NCBI RefSeq assembly: GCF_964340395.1
Contig: NC_135549.1
Coordinates: 30,042,832 to 30,106,831 of the forward strand
Source of the DNA: Glandiceps talaboti
Taxonomy: Eukaryota > Hemichordata > Enteropneusta > Spengelidae
DNA length: 64,000 bases
Direction of reading: 5' to 3'
In this document: piece by piece, positions 40,204 through 47,600 of the stretch
Layout: the number at the start of each line of letters is the position of its first letter
Position numbering within the stretch: position 1 is the first letter of the stretch
Translations under genes and position numbers: made by a program
The notes under the pieces: model-generated
The model's input: only the letters and a program-made list of their open reading frames with translations
What the model was told of the DNA's origin: nothing
Databases searched by the model: none

Positions 40204-41225
40204 GTATGTATTTGTGTATGTATGTGTGTGTGTGTGTATGTATGTATGCATGTATTTATGTACATGTATGTGTGTGCGCGTGCGTGTGTGCATTCGTGCA
40301 TGTGTATGTATGTATGTGTGTATGCATGTTTAGCTGCAATAATCGTATCATTGGGCTTTTTATTTTAAGCTGTTATTCTTGTTGGTTTGTTTTTTAGCCT
40401 TTTATCGTTCCGGGTTTTGCTCTAGAAAGTAACGCAGACTTTTGCATTTAAACCCCGCAGCATAAAAAGGGAAAATGTGCTTTTTTTCAAAATTCAAAAC
40501 TAAGCCTAAAGTAATGGCTGCTACAATTAGTGTCTACACAAAGCTGTAATCTGATAAACAATGGGAATGCAATATATCATAAGATAATATCTTATCTCTG
40601 CACAGACACATAGAACATATGCTGCATGATGTATTGGGTAATTCTACATCATGGAACACATTGTCTGTGATGGAGGCTTACAAATTGTACATGCAGCTTG
40701 TCATTTCATTATCACCCCACACTGTCCCAATCACAAGCTATCAAATAACATTCTGCCATATCTGTGTAAGTCACATGTATGCATACAATCCACCCTATCA
40801 CTGAATGAAATGAAAAAAAATCCCATAAAGATAAATTAGTGTAGCAATACTAGCATTATTAAACTCTGACCATGGAAATAACCAATGTTCTGACGACAGC
40901 GACGTCAATACAACACACATGATACACACAGTGTACTACAGTACAGTCGTACTTGATGTTTTCAACCATGCTTCAGGAGAGCTATACCGCACCGTCCGTG
41001 GTCAAACAACGATAATCAACAATAATCAAGTGTGCTGTTCGGTAAACCTTCCCAAATTTCCGATTATGAAAAGAATCGAACTCAGGAAATGACGGAAATA
41101 ATATAGTTACACACACCATATACGTGTTATAATTGTACAACTGACGAACTGCCAAAATGTGATGACTTACCGGAGTCGTCAGCTTGTTCTTCAAATGTTT
41201 TTAGTGCCTTTTTCACTTTCGACAT
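6212..41225 (-). CDS. FGD-family Rho guanine nucleotide exchange factor (DH-PH-FYVE-PH), 20 exons, 965 aa
   Basis: FGD proteins are exchange factors for Cdc42-type GTPases that couple phosphoinositide membranes to actin. The spliced model is: 41171-41225, 32361-32549, 29476-29658, 27458-27797, 24096-24534, 21933-22049, 21365-21513, 19579-19735, 17710-17797, 16802-16852, 15558-15616, 14610-14756, 13826-13921, 11514-11618, 10915-10977, 10023-10154, 9171-9317, 7733-7912, 6712-6863, 6212-6260. All junctions are GT-AG and keep frame, giving 2898 nt with the stop. Domains in order are a disordered N-terminus (1-415), DH (about 417-605), PH1 (635-735), FYVE (759-822) and PH2 (863-960). The total length is close to human FGD1 (961 aa). 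The start was chosen because [17 protein letters not shown] is the only open first exon with a good donor, and A at -3 suits initiation. I cannot say which vertebrate FGD is the orthologue; FGD1/FGD4-like is likeliest. Intron 1 (8.6 kb) is by far the longest. Confidence 0.9.
8818..9075. repeat. Possible degenerate dispersed repeat in FGD intron 17
   Basis: GGTAGCCCACT occurs twice (near 8889 and 9054) and TGGGACTA three times, and the ends (GGGCTTGAAATTAACAG and GTTCAAGTCC) are loosely inverted. This fits an old transposable-element remnant. No family named. Confidence 0.35.
9171..10154 (-). CDS. FGD gene, exons 16-17: FYVE zinc finger lacking one canonical cysteine
   Basis: Exon 16 (747-790) and exon 17 (791-839) encode a FYVE domain, which binds PtdIns3P on membranes. 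The WxxD motif is WVRD (759-762). The basic patch is [10 protein letters not shown] (780-789). Zinc ligands visible are C768, C771, C785, C788, C793, C796 and C817. The expected seventh cysteine in the RVCxxC motif is an aspartate: NRVDAVCY, D814, codon GAC at plus-strand 9246-9248. FGD1 has NRVCTDCY at this place. Two base changes would be needed to get from GAC to TGC or TGT, so a single base error does not explain it. Zinc could still be held by aspartate, or the second site may be weakened. Confidence 0.9.
9436..9990. repeat. Degenerate (CTGTA)n pentanucleotide satellite
   Basis: CTGTA, CTGCA and their relatives repeat across about 550 bp, purest at 9445-9545. It lies in FGD intron 16. 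Long open frames on both strands come from the repeat. Confidence 0.9.
10915..14756 (-). CDS. FGD gene, exons 12-15: first pleckstrin-homology domain
   Basis: Exons 12 (610-658), 13 (659-690), 14 (691-725) and 15 (726-746) encode the PH1 domain. It begins at [19 protein letters not shown] and reaches the C-terminal helix with the invariant tryptophan, EKTEWIEAI (W723). All four exons start and end in phase 0. The segment [13 protein letters not shown] across the exon 12/13 junction matches the RYLxLFNDxLLYC strand of FGD PH domains. PH1 of DH-PH proteins supports exchange and membrane binding. The exon 14 donor is weak (GAG|GTTTGT) and is followed at once by a tetranucleotide repeat. Confidence 0.9.
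11338..11505. repeat. (GGAT/GAAT)n tetranucleotide repeat next to the exon 14 donor
   Basis: GAAT, GGAT and GATA units over about 165 bp. On the FGD strand the repeat (ATCC/ATTC) begins within eight bases of the exon 14 splice donor at 11513. Confidence 0.95.
12653..12796. repeat. Long hairpin (about 62-66 bp arms)
   Basis: The left arm ATAAACCACCCCCTGGGGA ... GGTTTTGACCAGTGAAC ... ATATATGCAC pairs with the right arm at 12733-12792, with about seven mismatches. The 12-14 base loop is around GAGCGATAGCGA. It abuts the inverted-terminal-repeat segment 12798-13701 and may be its end structure. It lies in FGD intron 13. Confidence 0.8.
12798..13701. mobile_element. Candidate non-autonomous DNA transposon with perfect 22 bp terminal inverted repeats
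   Basis: TTATATTATACCAGTATATT(GA) at 12798-12819 is matched exactly, inverted, at 13680-13701. The 860 bp between is more CpG-rich than the flanks and holds a 19 bp direct repeat, ACCAGCAGTGCATTATC, twice near 13586 and 13605. I see no target duplication and no transposase. The open frame at 13487-13696 lies inside it and has no recognisable domain. Confidence 0.55.
15558..22049 (-). CDS. FGD gene, exons 6-11: Dbl-homology (RhoGEF) domain
   Basis: Exons 6-11 encode residues 403-609. Conserved region 1 reads [19 protein letters not shown], with the T-E-x-x-Y signature used for GTPase contact. Exon 7 gives the helix with [20 protein letters not shown]. Exon 8 gives [20 protein letters not shown]. 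Exon 9 carries conserved region 3, [18 protein letters not shown] (residues 555-572), a strong DH signature. Exons 10 and 11 supply SPDKKDTE and the last helix [15 protein letters not shown]. The match to FGD1 is extensive in every exon, including the [12 protein letters not shown] core. No residue expected for exchange activity is visibly missing, so an active GEF is inferred. Confidence 0.93.
15738..15795. repeat. (AATC)n microsatellite
   Basis: About 13 AATC units in FGD intron 10, followed by ATTGATTGATTAATTAATCA, which can fold back on the repeat. Confidence 0.95.
16400..16610 (-). mobile_element. Possible retroelement 3' end, minus strand
   Basis: Read on the minus strand it ends GGGTAATGAAATAAAAAAAA, an A-tail after a LINE-like 3' end. 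A similar GAGTAATGAAATAT end occurs on the plus strand at about 20618. No coding remnant. Confidence 0.35.
17127..17402 (+). repeat. Dispersed repeat with (ATT)n tail, copy 1
   Basis: Shares long stretches with 43838-44098, such as GGATCC, TATTATATCATATATTGGAC, CATATTTATCTTGACTAGTA and the end GGGAATAAA followed by ATT repeats. The AATAAA plus simple-repeat tail suggests the 3' end of a non-LTR retroelement or a SINE. Direction is inferred from the tail. It lies in FGD intron 9 and FGD is on the other strand. Confidence 0.6.
18925..19306. mobile_element. Foldback/MULE-like element with about 190 bp inverted arms and 10 bp target duplication
   Basis: The two halves are inverted copies. The left end is TAGACTCTCTCACAG and the right end CTGTAAGAGAGTCTA. 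The centre is a near-perfect palindrome around TCGCGAAGTCCGAGCTTCGCGA. TTGAAAACAT occurs directly outside both ends (18915-18924 and 19307-19316). Target duplications of 9-11 bp with long terminal inverted repeats are typical of Mutator-like or foldback elements. There is no coding capacity, so it is non-autonomous. It lies in FGD intron 8. Confidence 0.85.
19395..19598. repeat. Duplicated exon-8 splice-donor segments
   Basis: TTACCTGTATTGTTCTGACA is present at 19395 and at 19575, where it is the end of FGD exon 8 plus its donor. A 50 bp period repeat (ACTTGTCCAATGAAAA ... CAACTTACCT) places another AGGTAAGTTG at 19521-19530. So intron 8 starts with two extra donor-like copies. Confidence 0.75.
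20440..20656 (+). mobile_element. Possible retroelement 3' end with (TATTG)n tail
   Basis: Ends GAGAGTAATGAAATATATTG followed by TATTGTATTG. The GTAATGAAATA terminus is shared with the minus-strand piece at 16400-16610. It lies in FGD intron 7. Confidence 0.35.
23015..23103. repeat. Short tandem repeat, about 30 bp x 3
   Basis: ACACAATACAGGAAATA followed by a variable AT stretch, three times, in FGD intron 5. Confidence 0.8.
24096..41225 (-). CDS. FGD gene, exons 1-5: disordered N-terminal regulatory region (residues 1-402)
   Basis: Exon 1 encodes residues 1-18, exon 2 19-81, exon 3 82-142, exon 4 143-255 and exon 5 256-402. Exon 3 has an acidic serine cluster (SSDDEAED) followed by [17 protein letters not shown] fits the mode-1 14-3-3 consensus RSxSxP if the second serine is phosphorylated. 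Exon 4 is lysine-rich and ends with [20 protein letters not shown]. Exon 5 has proline-rich segments ([20 protein letters not shown]) that resemble SH3 ligands, as in the N-terminus of FGD1, followed by a run of six aspartates and an acidic stretch up to SDSEEE. No folded domain is visible. Phases at the exon ends are 1, 1, 1, 2 and 0. The exons were picked from open frames plus consensus splice sites; roles are inferred from composition. Confidence 0.85.
24588..24946. mobile_element. Foldback element with about 175 bp inverted arms and TTAA ends
   Basis: The left arm starts TTAAAATGGCCATATGGATG and the right arm ends CATCCATATGGCCATTTTAA. The arms contain ATGGCTTCCTACTT and its complement AAGTAGGAAGCCAT, and meet at TTGTTATTGTACGTACAATAACAA. 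TTAA at both tips would fit a piggyBac-type target site, but the arms are palindromic so this is not proof. It is non-coding and lies in FGD intron 4. Confidence 0.75.
26657..26677. repeat. Poly-G tract (21 G)
   Basis: The longest of a dozen G or C homopolymers of 10 or more in the window; others include 5207-5224, 17919-17936, 37028-37044 and about 55718-55732. Confidence 0.95.
28441..28565. repeat. Short CpG-rich segment with hairpins
   Basis: CTTACGTTAAAACGTAAG and GGGCCTTCGGCCC can each fold. The CpG content stands out from the AT-rich intron. Probably a fragment of an inserted element; nothing else can be said. Confidence 0.4.
28846..29458. repeat. Minisatellite of about 40 bp units, about 15 copies, next to FGD exon 3
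   Basis: The unit is GTACCAATTAGGACTTGTAT then GATCATACCAAATCATGTAT; two units have an extra GTACAT. Each contains the perfect palindrome GTATGATCATAC and CAATTAG, a homeodomain-like core. The array ends 17 bp from the exon 3 donor (29474-29475) in FGD intron 3. Confidence 0.95.
29944..30121 (-). mobile_element. tRNA-derived SINE, same family as 35684-35905, inverted
   Basis: Reverse-complemented it has TGGGTTCAAACCCACC (box B) and then AACGCAGGTTTTCTCTGGTA and TTTCCTCCTGC, matching the body of the copy at 35684. The head is more degraded. It lies in FGD intron 2, on the same strand as the gene. Confidence 0.65.
30448..30588. repeat. Short tandem repeat, about 50 bp x 3-4
   Basis: CAGATGAAATCTAATTTCT followed by GTGTTTTG(T/G)C recurs three times with a degraded copy between. 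It lies in FGD intron 2. Confidence 0.75.
34134..34466. mobile_element. Inverted-repeat element related to 38439-38978
   Basis: The left end GGCCAAACAAAAAATTGTTT then GGTTCCTGTAACCCAACCC, and the right end GGAACCAAGTAATTTG then TTTTATTTGGCC, are inverted copies of each other. Both match the ends of the 38.4 kb element. The interior is degraded. It lies in FGD intron 1. Confidence 0.6.
34533..35012. repeat. Exact 96 bp period tandem repeat, 5 units
   Basis: GGTACGCC or GGTACACC starts at 34533, 34629, 34725, 34821, 34917 and 35013, with no length change over five steps. Core: CCCTCACACATTGGTAAACC. Two sub-types alternate: units 1 and 4 have CCCACGTCTGTATTGAACTC, units 2, 3 and 5 have CCCAGGTCTGTATCGAACTC. 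It lies in FGD intron 1. Confidence 0.95.
35684..35905 (+). mobile_element. tRNA-derived SINE (with A- and B-box)
   Basis: The head reads GTCGAGTGGTTAAACCACTT (box A) and GGGGTTCGAACCCGG (box B at about 35732-35746), as in class II tRNAs. The body contains GCAGGTTTTCCCCGGGTACT and ends in an A/T-rich tail with ATTATTATTG. It is not a tRNA gene because the 3' acceptor half is absent and a 150 bp body follows. A minus-strand relative lies at 29944-30121. It sits in FGD intron 1. Confidence 0.75.
38439..38978. mobile_element. Inverted-repeat (MITE-like) element with GGCCTAAAAAAA ends
   Basis: The ends are GGCCTAAAAAAATAT ... ATTGTTTGGTTCC and, inverted, GGAACCAAACAATTTTTTTA GGCC. Inside, a second long inverted repeat (about 38705-38915) pairs CTGATGTGGTGAAAGTGGCT with its complement and surrounds a short spacer. 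A shorter relative with the same ends is at 34134-34466. No coding frame. It lies in FGD intron 1. Confidence 0.7.
40119..40328. repeat. (TGTA)n / (TG)n compound microsatellite
   Basis: TGTATGTATG runs interrupted by pure TG blocks and CGTGCG patches, over about 210 bp in FGD intron 1. All open frames over it are repeat artefacts. Confidence 0.95.
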
Positions 41226-41684
41226 ATTCCTTGCTTTGATTGGCTGGTTGCAATCACGTTGTTTACCTCCGAAGTAATCTTAATCCATGATGGACGAGTA
41301 TTTTACGACCCGCGCTTTTTGTGTGGAGGTAGAGTTTTTATACTAATACTTGGAAGAACTTCGCTCGTCTGCCGGAAACAGTTGTAAAAAAAAAATTCTT
41401 TGTTGCGGGGTCAAAGGTTTTGACGACACCACTTTCTAAGAGGGGTTAGTCGTGATAAGTATGAAAATTATCATTTTTGTATCAATTCTCTGTCATTGTT
41501 CTACAAGTAAGTGTAAATTTTGACTTGTATATTAATAAGTAACTTAACATTTGCTGTTAAACTTTAACTGCGAGTGCCTGGCATTGTTTACTAACTTGTG
41601 TCAACTGCTAGAAACCCACCCTCACTGGTTTGTCCTAAAAAACAATCGTTTGGTCGAGCCATGCAACGAAGGGAAGACAACAAC
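41226..41684. promoter_or_regulatory. Divergent (head-to-head) promoter region between the FGD gene and the quinone oxidoreductase gene
   Basis: Only 459 bp separate the two start codons, which point away from each other, so both promoters must overlap or abut here or lie in untranslated exons. Seen in the sequence: an inverted CCAAT box (GATTGGCTGG near 41237), a locally CpG-rich stretch (CGACCCGCGC near 41316), and GGGTCAAAGGTTT at 408-420 of the 41 kb block (41408-41420), which resembles a DR1 nuclear-receptor element with three mismatches. No clear TATA box is in a suitable place. Factor assignments are inference. Confidence 0.6.
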
Positions 41685-44600
41685 ATGGCAGCTGCTGCAT
41701 TCAGGTGCGTAGCTAGGTTCATATGCAAACGTGAACAAGTCACCTAGCTGCATTTCGTTTTGTTGTGGTAGTTTTATACATATGATGCTGTGTACTGCAT
41801 CTGTAAGTGTCATTTGAATGACTGTAGTATGCAGTGCAATCTCTCTCCTACTTGCTTGCTCTTTGACAGAGCAGAGTGTATAGTACTACTACTAAGTACG
41901 GACTTTGTACCTACATCATACATGTACCTGTACGGATATTCCGTCTGGTGTATTTTTCACCATGAAAATCTTGACTGCTTCTATTCATTTACATTCGTCT
42001 GACATCTAAGAATGAGCAGTGTTTCATTAGTGCATTAAAGTGTGCATTTAAATGGTTCAATTTTCTTTGAAATCGTTAAATCGAACCAACCGCAGTTTTA
42101 TTGAAAATTAATCAGGAGATTTGTAAAGTTCATTGACTTCAGGAAAGATAGCCCAACCAATTCATTGGTTTATAAAGTCTCACATCAGGTTAGATGTAAG
42201 AATTACAAGTCTGTATAGGATACAAATAAATTTAAAATTAGAAGAAAAAAACAACAACAGATTTTGATAGCTGTATTTCATAAGTGTCCAATATAACCTC
42301 ACATGTGCTGACAAAATAACCCAGTTGGGGTCAATTGGAAATGGTTTACAACTCTGACCACCAAATTGAGTTTGCAAAAAAAAAAAACTAGTTTCAGATC
42401 TTGATATATTCCTGATCACCACAACATTTGCAAGATATACAGTACAATGTCAATAAATAAATTGTATGATAATCACCTGAAAATGAAATTGAATAATTAT
42501 AGTCATTATGAAATAGCAAAAGTTACAAAATAATGATTTCAAACTATATAAAGTTCAGTACCTGCTATGCTTTAGTATGGTTTACCACACATAGCTTCAA
42601 TAAGCCATCATTTAGTGTTAGAATGGCAAAACTGCAAAATAGCATTAGCCTCAGTTAGTATTTATAGTCCTGGATATCATGATAACTGCAACATTTTGTA
42701 TGGTAAATATCTGAATGAATATAAGGATTAATTCTTGACAGCCAGATCAACAACTTTTGAAAATTACTGATCTGGTAGAAAATCAACTTTTCCCAGTGGA
42801 GTACTGTCTTACTTGACTGTGGTTTCACACACTGAATGCAATATACCACAACACAATTGAACCACACTTTTTCATTAAAATGAGACACTTAAAACACACA
42901 TTCAATGTAAATGTGTTGGAATCTATATAGTCTGGATGCCAACTGAAAGATTCATTGAAGGATAAACAAGACTAGAATTAAGGTGATACATAAGGTGGTA
43001 CATTTGTAATGTAAATAATATCTATAACCATACATACTACATTTTGTACATGCATAGGCAGTACCTGTCAGAATCATTGACTGTTGTGACCATATATATA
43101 AGACTCAATCTGACCTTTCACATTTTCCAAGTGTTCATGTTCATGTTTAGTGTTCGTTTGGACTTATTTCTGACAGTGATTGACTATCAGCACTGCCTGT
43201 TATTCATATTTAAGCACAGTTTCTCATATAATACATAATTAGTTATAAGCATTTGTGCTTCAATTGATCTTGTCTATTTGTTTGTTTGTTTGTCTTTTCT
43301 ATTCACTGTCAGATGCCCTCCTGAGCTACTGCTGCGACCTTTGATCAGGTGAGATTTTACAAGATTATTGAAATTTGAGAGCTCGTAAGAAGATAAAGTT
43401 TTAGTCCTATATATGTCAAAAATATCAACCAATATTGGCATGAGTTCATATATACAGACAGTGATTTTGATAAGGGTGGTAAGAAAGTATATCAAATTAA
43501 TCAGAGTTACAATGACTTTCCCACCTTTGTAATTCATGGTGTCTTTCATTATATATATATATCTGTATATTTATATGATATTGTATAAGACACAAATTGA
43601 TAAAATTTACCAGGTCCCCAGGCATGTCTGAATGTGAGATTTGTGTTCCATTCACTAAAAGTAAAACACTTCCAGGGACATGTAAATTACAAATGTATAT
43701 CATTGGTAATGTACTCCAATATGTAGAAAAATGTCATGTTCCACATACCAAATTCTACATACAAGTAGATACAACACTTCCCTATTAACTTTAAATTTTG
43801 AATTACCGATACCAGTACTTGTTAGTACATCTAAATGTACATATTTGTTTTGCTGTGTATTTGTAAGTTTTGAGGATCCCAGATGTATTATATCATATAT
43901 TGGACATGCCCAGATGATGTTTATTGTCAAATTAATTGTCAAATGTATTTATAAGGGTTGGACTAAAGTAGTTGTAAGACAACTATTTCCATTCCCCCTT
44001 TCCCATTAGTTATTGACAGACATATTTATCTTGACTAGTAAATGTATTTGTAATTTGTAATTACTATATATAATGTTGGGAATAAATTAGTATTATTGTG
44101 TAAAGTCCATGTTGCATTGTGCTGTAGGCATGGCAATGTGATTTTCTAAGATTTGGTAGACATGACGGTTGCATTTGGGATATAAGTATTTCTGATGTCA
44201 TGTGGAAAGATAGTTGAAACCATTGATTGTCTCAGTGGTATGCAAGTTCAGTCAGAAGTGCTATTTTTGTTCAAAAACACTGAAAATTAACATTTTAGTG
44301 TCATTATGTCCTCTTTTTTGTGTTACGTAGGAGGAGCAGCAATGTATTACAGAAACCAAGACCATCAGTACAATTAGCTCAAACATCAGCAAGAAACTAC
44401 TACAAGGGTGCTGTATGTGTAGACTATGAGAAACCTTTAGCAATTCAAGACCAGCAAAGAATTAATGATCTTGAGCCAGACTATGTTAGAATTGCAGTGC
44501 ACTCATGTGGGGTGAATTTTTCGGATATTTTGATATCACAGGGAAAGTACCAAGTGAAAATTCCACCACCATTTGTGCCAGGTTAGTGTATCTTGTATGG

Positions 44601-47600
44601 GTGATACACAAACTATCTGTAAAATGATTGCTGATTACAAACAAACAGTAGATAAAGAAGTGATGTTATAACTATATAATGGTAGTCTGGGACCCCATCA
44701 GTTTCAAGACACCCAAGTCTATCTATCCTTTGTAGGCCATACCATTGTTGTATAAGGGGAGATTATACCTCCATGGCCATACAAAAACAAGGGTTCATCA
44801 AAAGGCTCAAAGTCCCTCTCTTCAATCAACTTCCATCAAGTTGTCAATTCTTTGCTCAAACTCACAATAAACTCCCCTCACCTTTTTTGCATGGCCTACA
44901 TGGGAGTTTTTTTCACGCTACGAAATGTAATTTTTCCACTTTATGCCATCCAGACATTATTGGTTCACCTAATATCATTATTTTTTCACCTCTTGATTCT
45001 ACCACTGCCTGTCGTTTTCACACCTTAATTTTCACACTGCTGTTTCTATTCTCACCTTCCACACCCCTTTAGTTCTTATTCACATCTCTGTTTTGTCTCA
45101 GACCACATCTGTATGTGTGATTTTAATGAGCACTGAAATGTGGTCTGAACTTTGATACAGGACTTCATACATAAACAGTGGGCTCCTAATAGTCTATAAG
45201 GATTAAAACATTATTGCTAAAACCATCACCCCAAAGGAAAAGCCATGTTGCTAGTCTGTTCTCTTTGTGGTCTGAGGTTTGTCTCCTATTTCCACCTTGT
45301 ACATGTATAAACTCCAGACTTACCTATAACATTACAGATTTGAAATGTAGTTGCATTTACAGTGTTAGGTATCTGTAGTTTGTCTTCAGTGGTCTTCTGT
45401 AGATGTCTAAACATACTATTATATTGTTTTTTGCAGGTTCTGAAATTTCAGGTGAAATTACTGAAGTTGGAAAGGATGTAAAAAAGTTCCAAAAGGTAAA
45501 TATACACATGAACATAGACACCACATAAGATATTTGTGATATTTGTGAAGATCAAGAATAAATGTACAAGAACCATGGAGGTAAATCTCCATTTATACCT
45601 ACATGTAGGACCCATGGAGGTATAAGGGGATACCTACATGTAGGAACAAACACAATACCACCTATCTACCTACCTACCTACCTACAATGTACCTCCCTAC
45701 CTCCCACCTACCCACCCAAGTACCCACCTACCTCCCGAGCATCCACACACAAACCTACCTACCTACCTACAGTAAAAACTAAACAATACAGAACTGAATC
45801 ATTTGTACCCATGAGAGTAAGGGTCAGGGTTTCATTTGAATAGGGAAAGGAGACTTCTCAGTTAAGAGTTGTATAGCCAAACAAAGGTTGCAAATGTTCT
45901 TACCTTGTCCCAAAATTATTGAATTATGTAGTTTTGAATTAAATGATTGTTATCAAATATCAATACCATTCAATATTACCATTATACATAATTAATATAC
46001 ATGATGTGTGAAATACAAAGTATGGTCCCTTGTTATCAAATGAGGGAATGAAAGTACTACTGTATCAAAAAGGAATGTCACACATTTAATTACTAAATTC
46101 ATAAATGTTGCTAAATACCAATAATTTCATTTCAAATTTAGGGTGATAGGGTCTTGGGTACATGCCAACTCAATGGGTTTTCTGAAGAAACCATTGCCAG
46201 ACCTCAGGTAAGATTGTCTGTACAATCCATTTCTATCATCACATATTAAATAAATTGCATAATAATGTCATTACTGGGACAAGCCATTAAAGAAGCAAGT
46301 CCACTTGTTATCAAAGAGTACCAATATTTACACATGTGATGATGGGCTCTTACATAACACAAGTAAACAGTGTAGTTCACAGCGTAAGATCATTTCTAAG
46401 GAGTGGGTCAATTGAGGCAAACCTTATCTCCGTCTTATATCAGTTGTTATCAATTTATTAGGCTATTATAAGTTACACTACAAACAGCTTTAGAGATGCA
46501 AACAACTTTTATGACACTCGTTTTCGTCAGGCAAGCCCGCGGGTTTGTTGCACTTGGACCGTTAATGGCTTGTGAATGTCATGGATGACCATGAGTTCTA
46601 AACATAAATTACAAATTGAATTACACCATCTGTTTTCATAGTTGACTGTAAACTTTAAAAACATTGGAAGTTTGTTTATCCTACCAGCTGTTTGTGTATA
46701 GATTTCTCAAGGCATGTGACATTATGAGGGCTATCAAGATTGTAAGTTGTTAAGATTGTAATTCTGTATAGATCTCAATGTGTGATTTTAATGAGCACTG
46801 ACATGAGTCTAGTATTGTAAAAAGTGTCTGACCTTTCTGTACATACTGTCTTTGTTATGAAGTAATTTCTATGATGGGCTGATGCCTAATAGTACAGCGA
46901 TAAACTGATTTATTATCGTTCAGTTAGTAGGAAAATCATTTCTTAATAAGTCATTCTTATTGATTGACATTGGTTGCCTTCCAGTCATTATGGCAAATGC
47001 CTCCATCCTTGAGTTACCCAGAAGCTGCATCATTACCAATATCTTATGGAACTGCAATGTTAGCATTGACAAGGAGGGCAAATATACAAAAAGGGTAAGA
47101 AAGAAAATACTCCCTATTTACACTTGCATTTGCAATGGTTTTTGATGCACTTTAACTTGCTATGGGTATGAACGTAAAGTTGCAGAGGATAAGAACTCAT
47201 GGAAATTCCTGGATACGCAACACATCCACTCACTCAGGGGGTCTGTCATATTACAGCTAAAACAGGGAATGTCTGCTGGAAGACTGTACTTGATATGTAC
47301 ATTTAATGTCAGTCACTTGACAAGTTCAGGTTGGTTGTTTACTCACTAGATAAAAAAACACATTTATTGCTGGATATAGCAGGATTGTGATTGAAGAGAT
47401 ACGTTCATTCAGCTTCTGAAACTTCTCTCAATAACAACCATGCTGTGTTTAAAAGTACAAGGTTTGTTATCTATTACCGGGGGTAAGTAAAACAACAACT
47501 TGTAAAATTATCAACTCTTACAAGTTACTGGTACATGTGTCTTCTAGCAAACATGGCCTGGTTTAGCTGTATGTATTGTAATGAGTCCCAATCATAACCT

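Noticed and set aside
39991-40397. Open frames of alternating histidine/threonine or cysteine/valine/tyrosine
   Set aside because: Translation of the (TGTA)n/(TG)n microsatellite.
41461-41523. Short signal-peptide-like frame MKIIIFVSILCHC ending at a GTAAGT donor in the divergent promoter
   Set aside because: Its phase does not fit exon 2 of the quinone oxidoreductase gene, and it reaches a stop within 20 codons if unspliced. Possibly an untranslated first exon, but not supportable as coding.
44773-45072. 99-codon open frame inside intron 2 of the quinone oxidoreductase gene
   Set aside because: No family similarity, no splice support, and composition like the surrounding intron.
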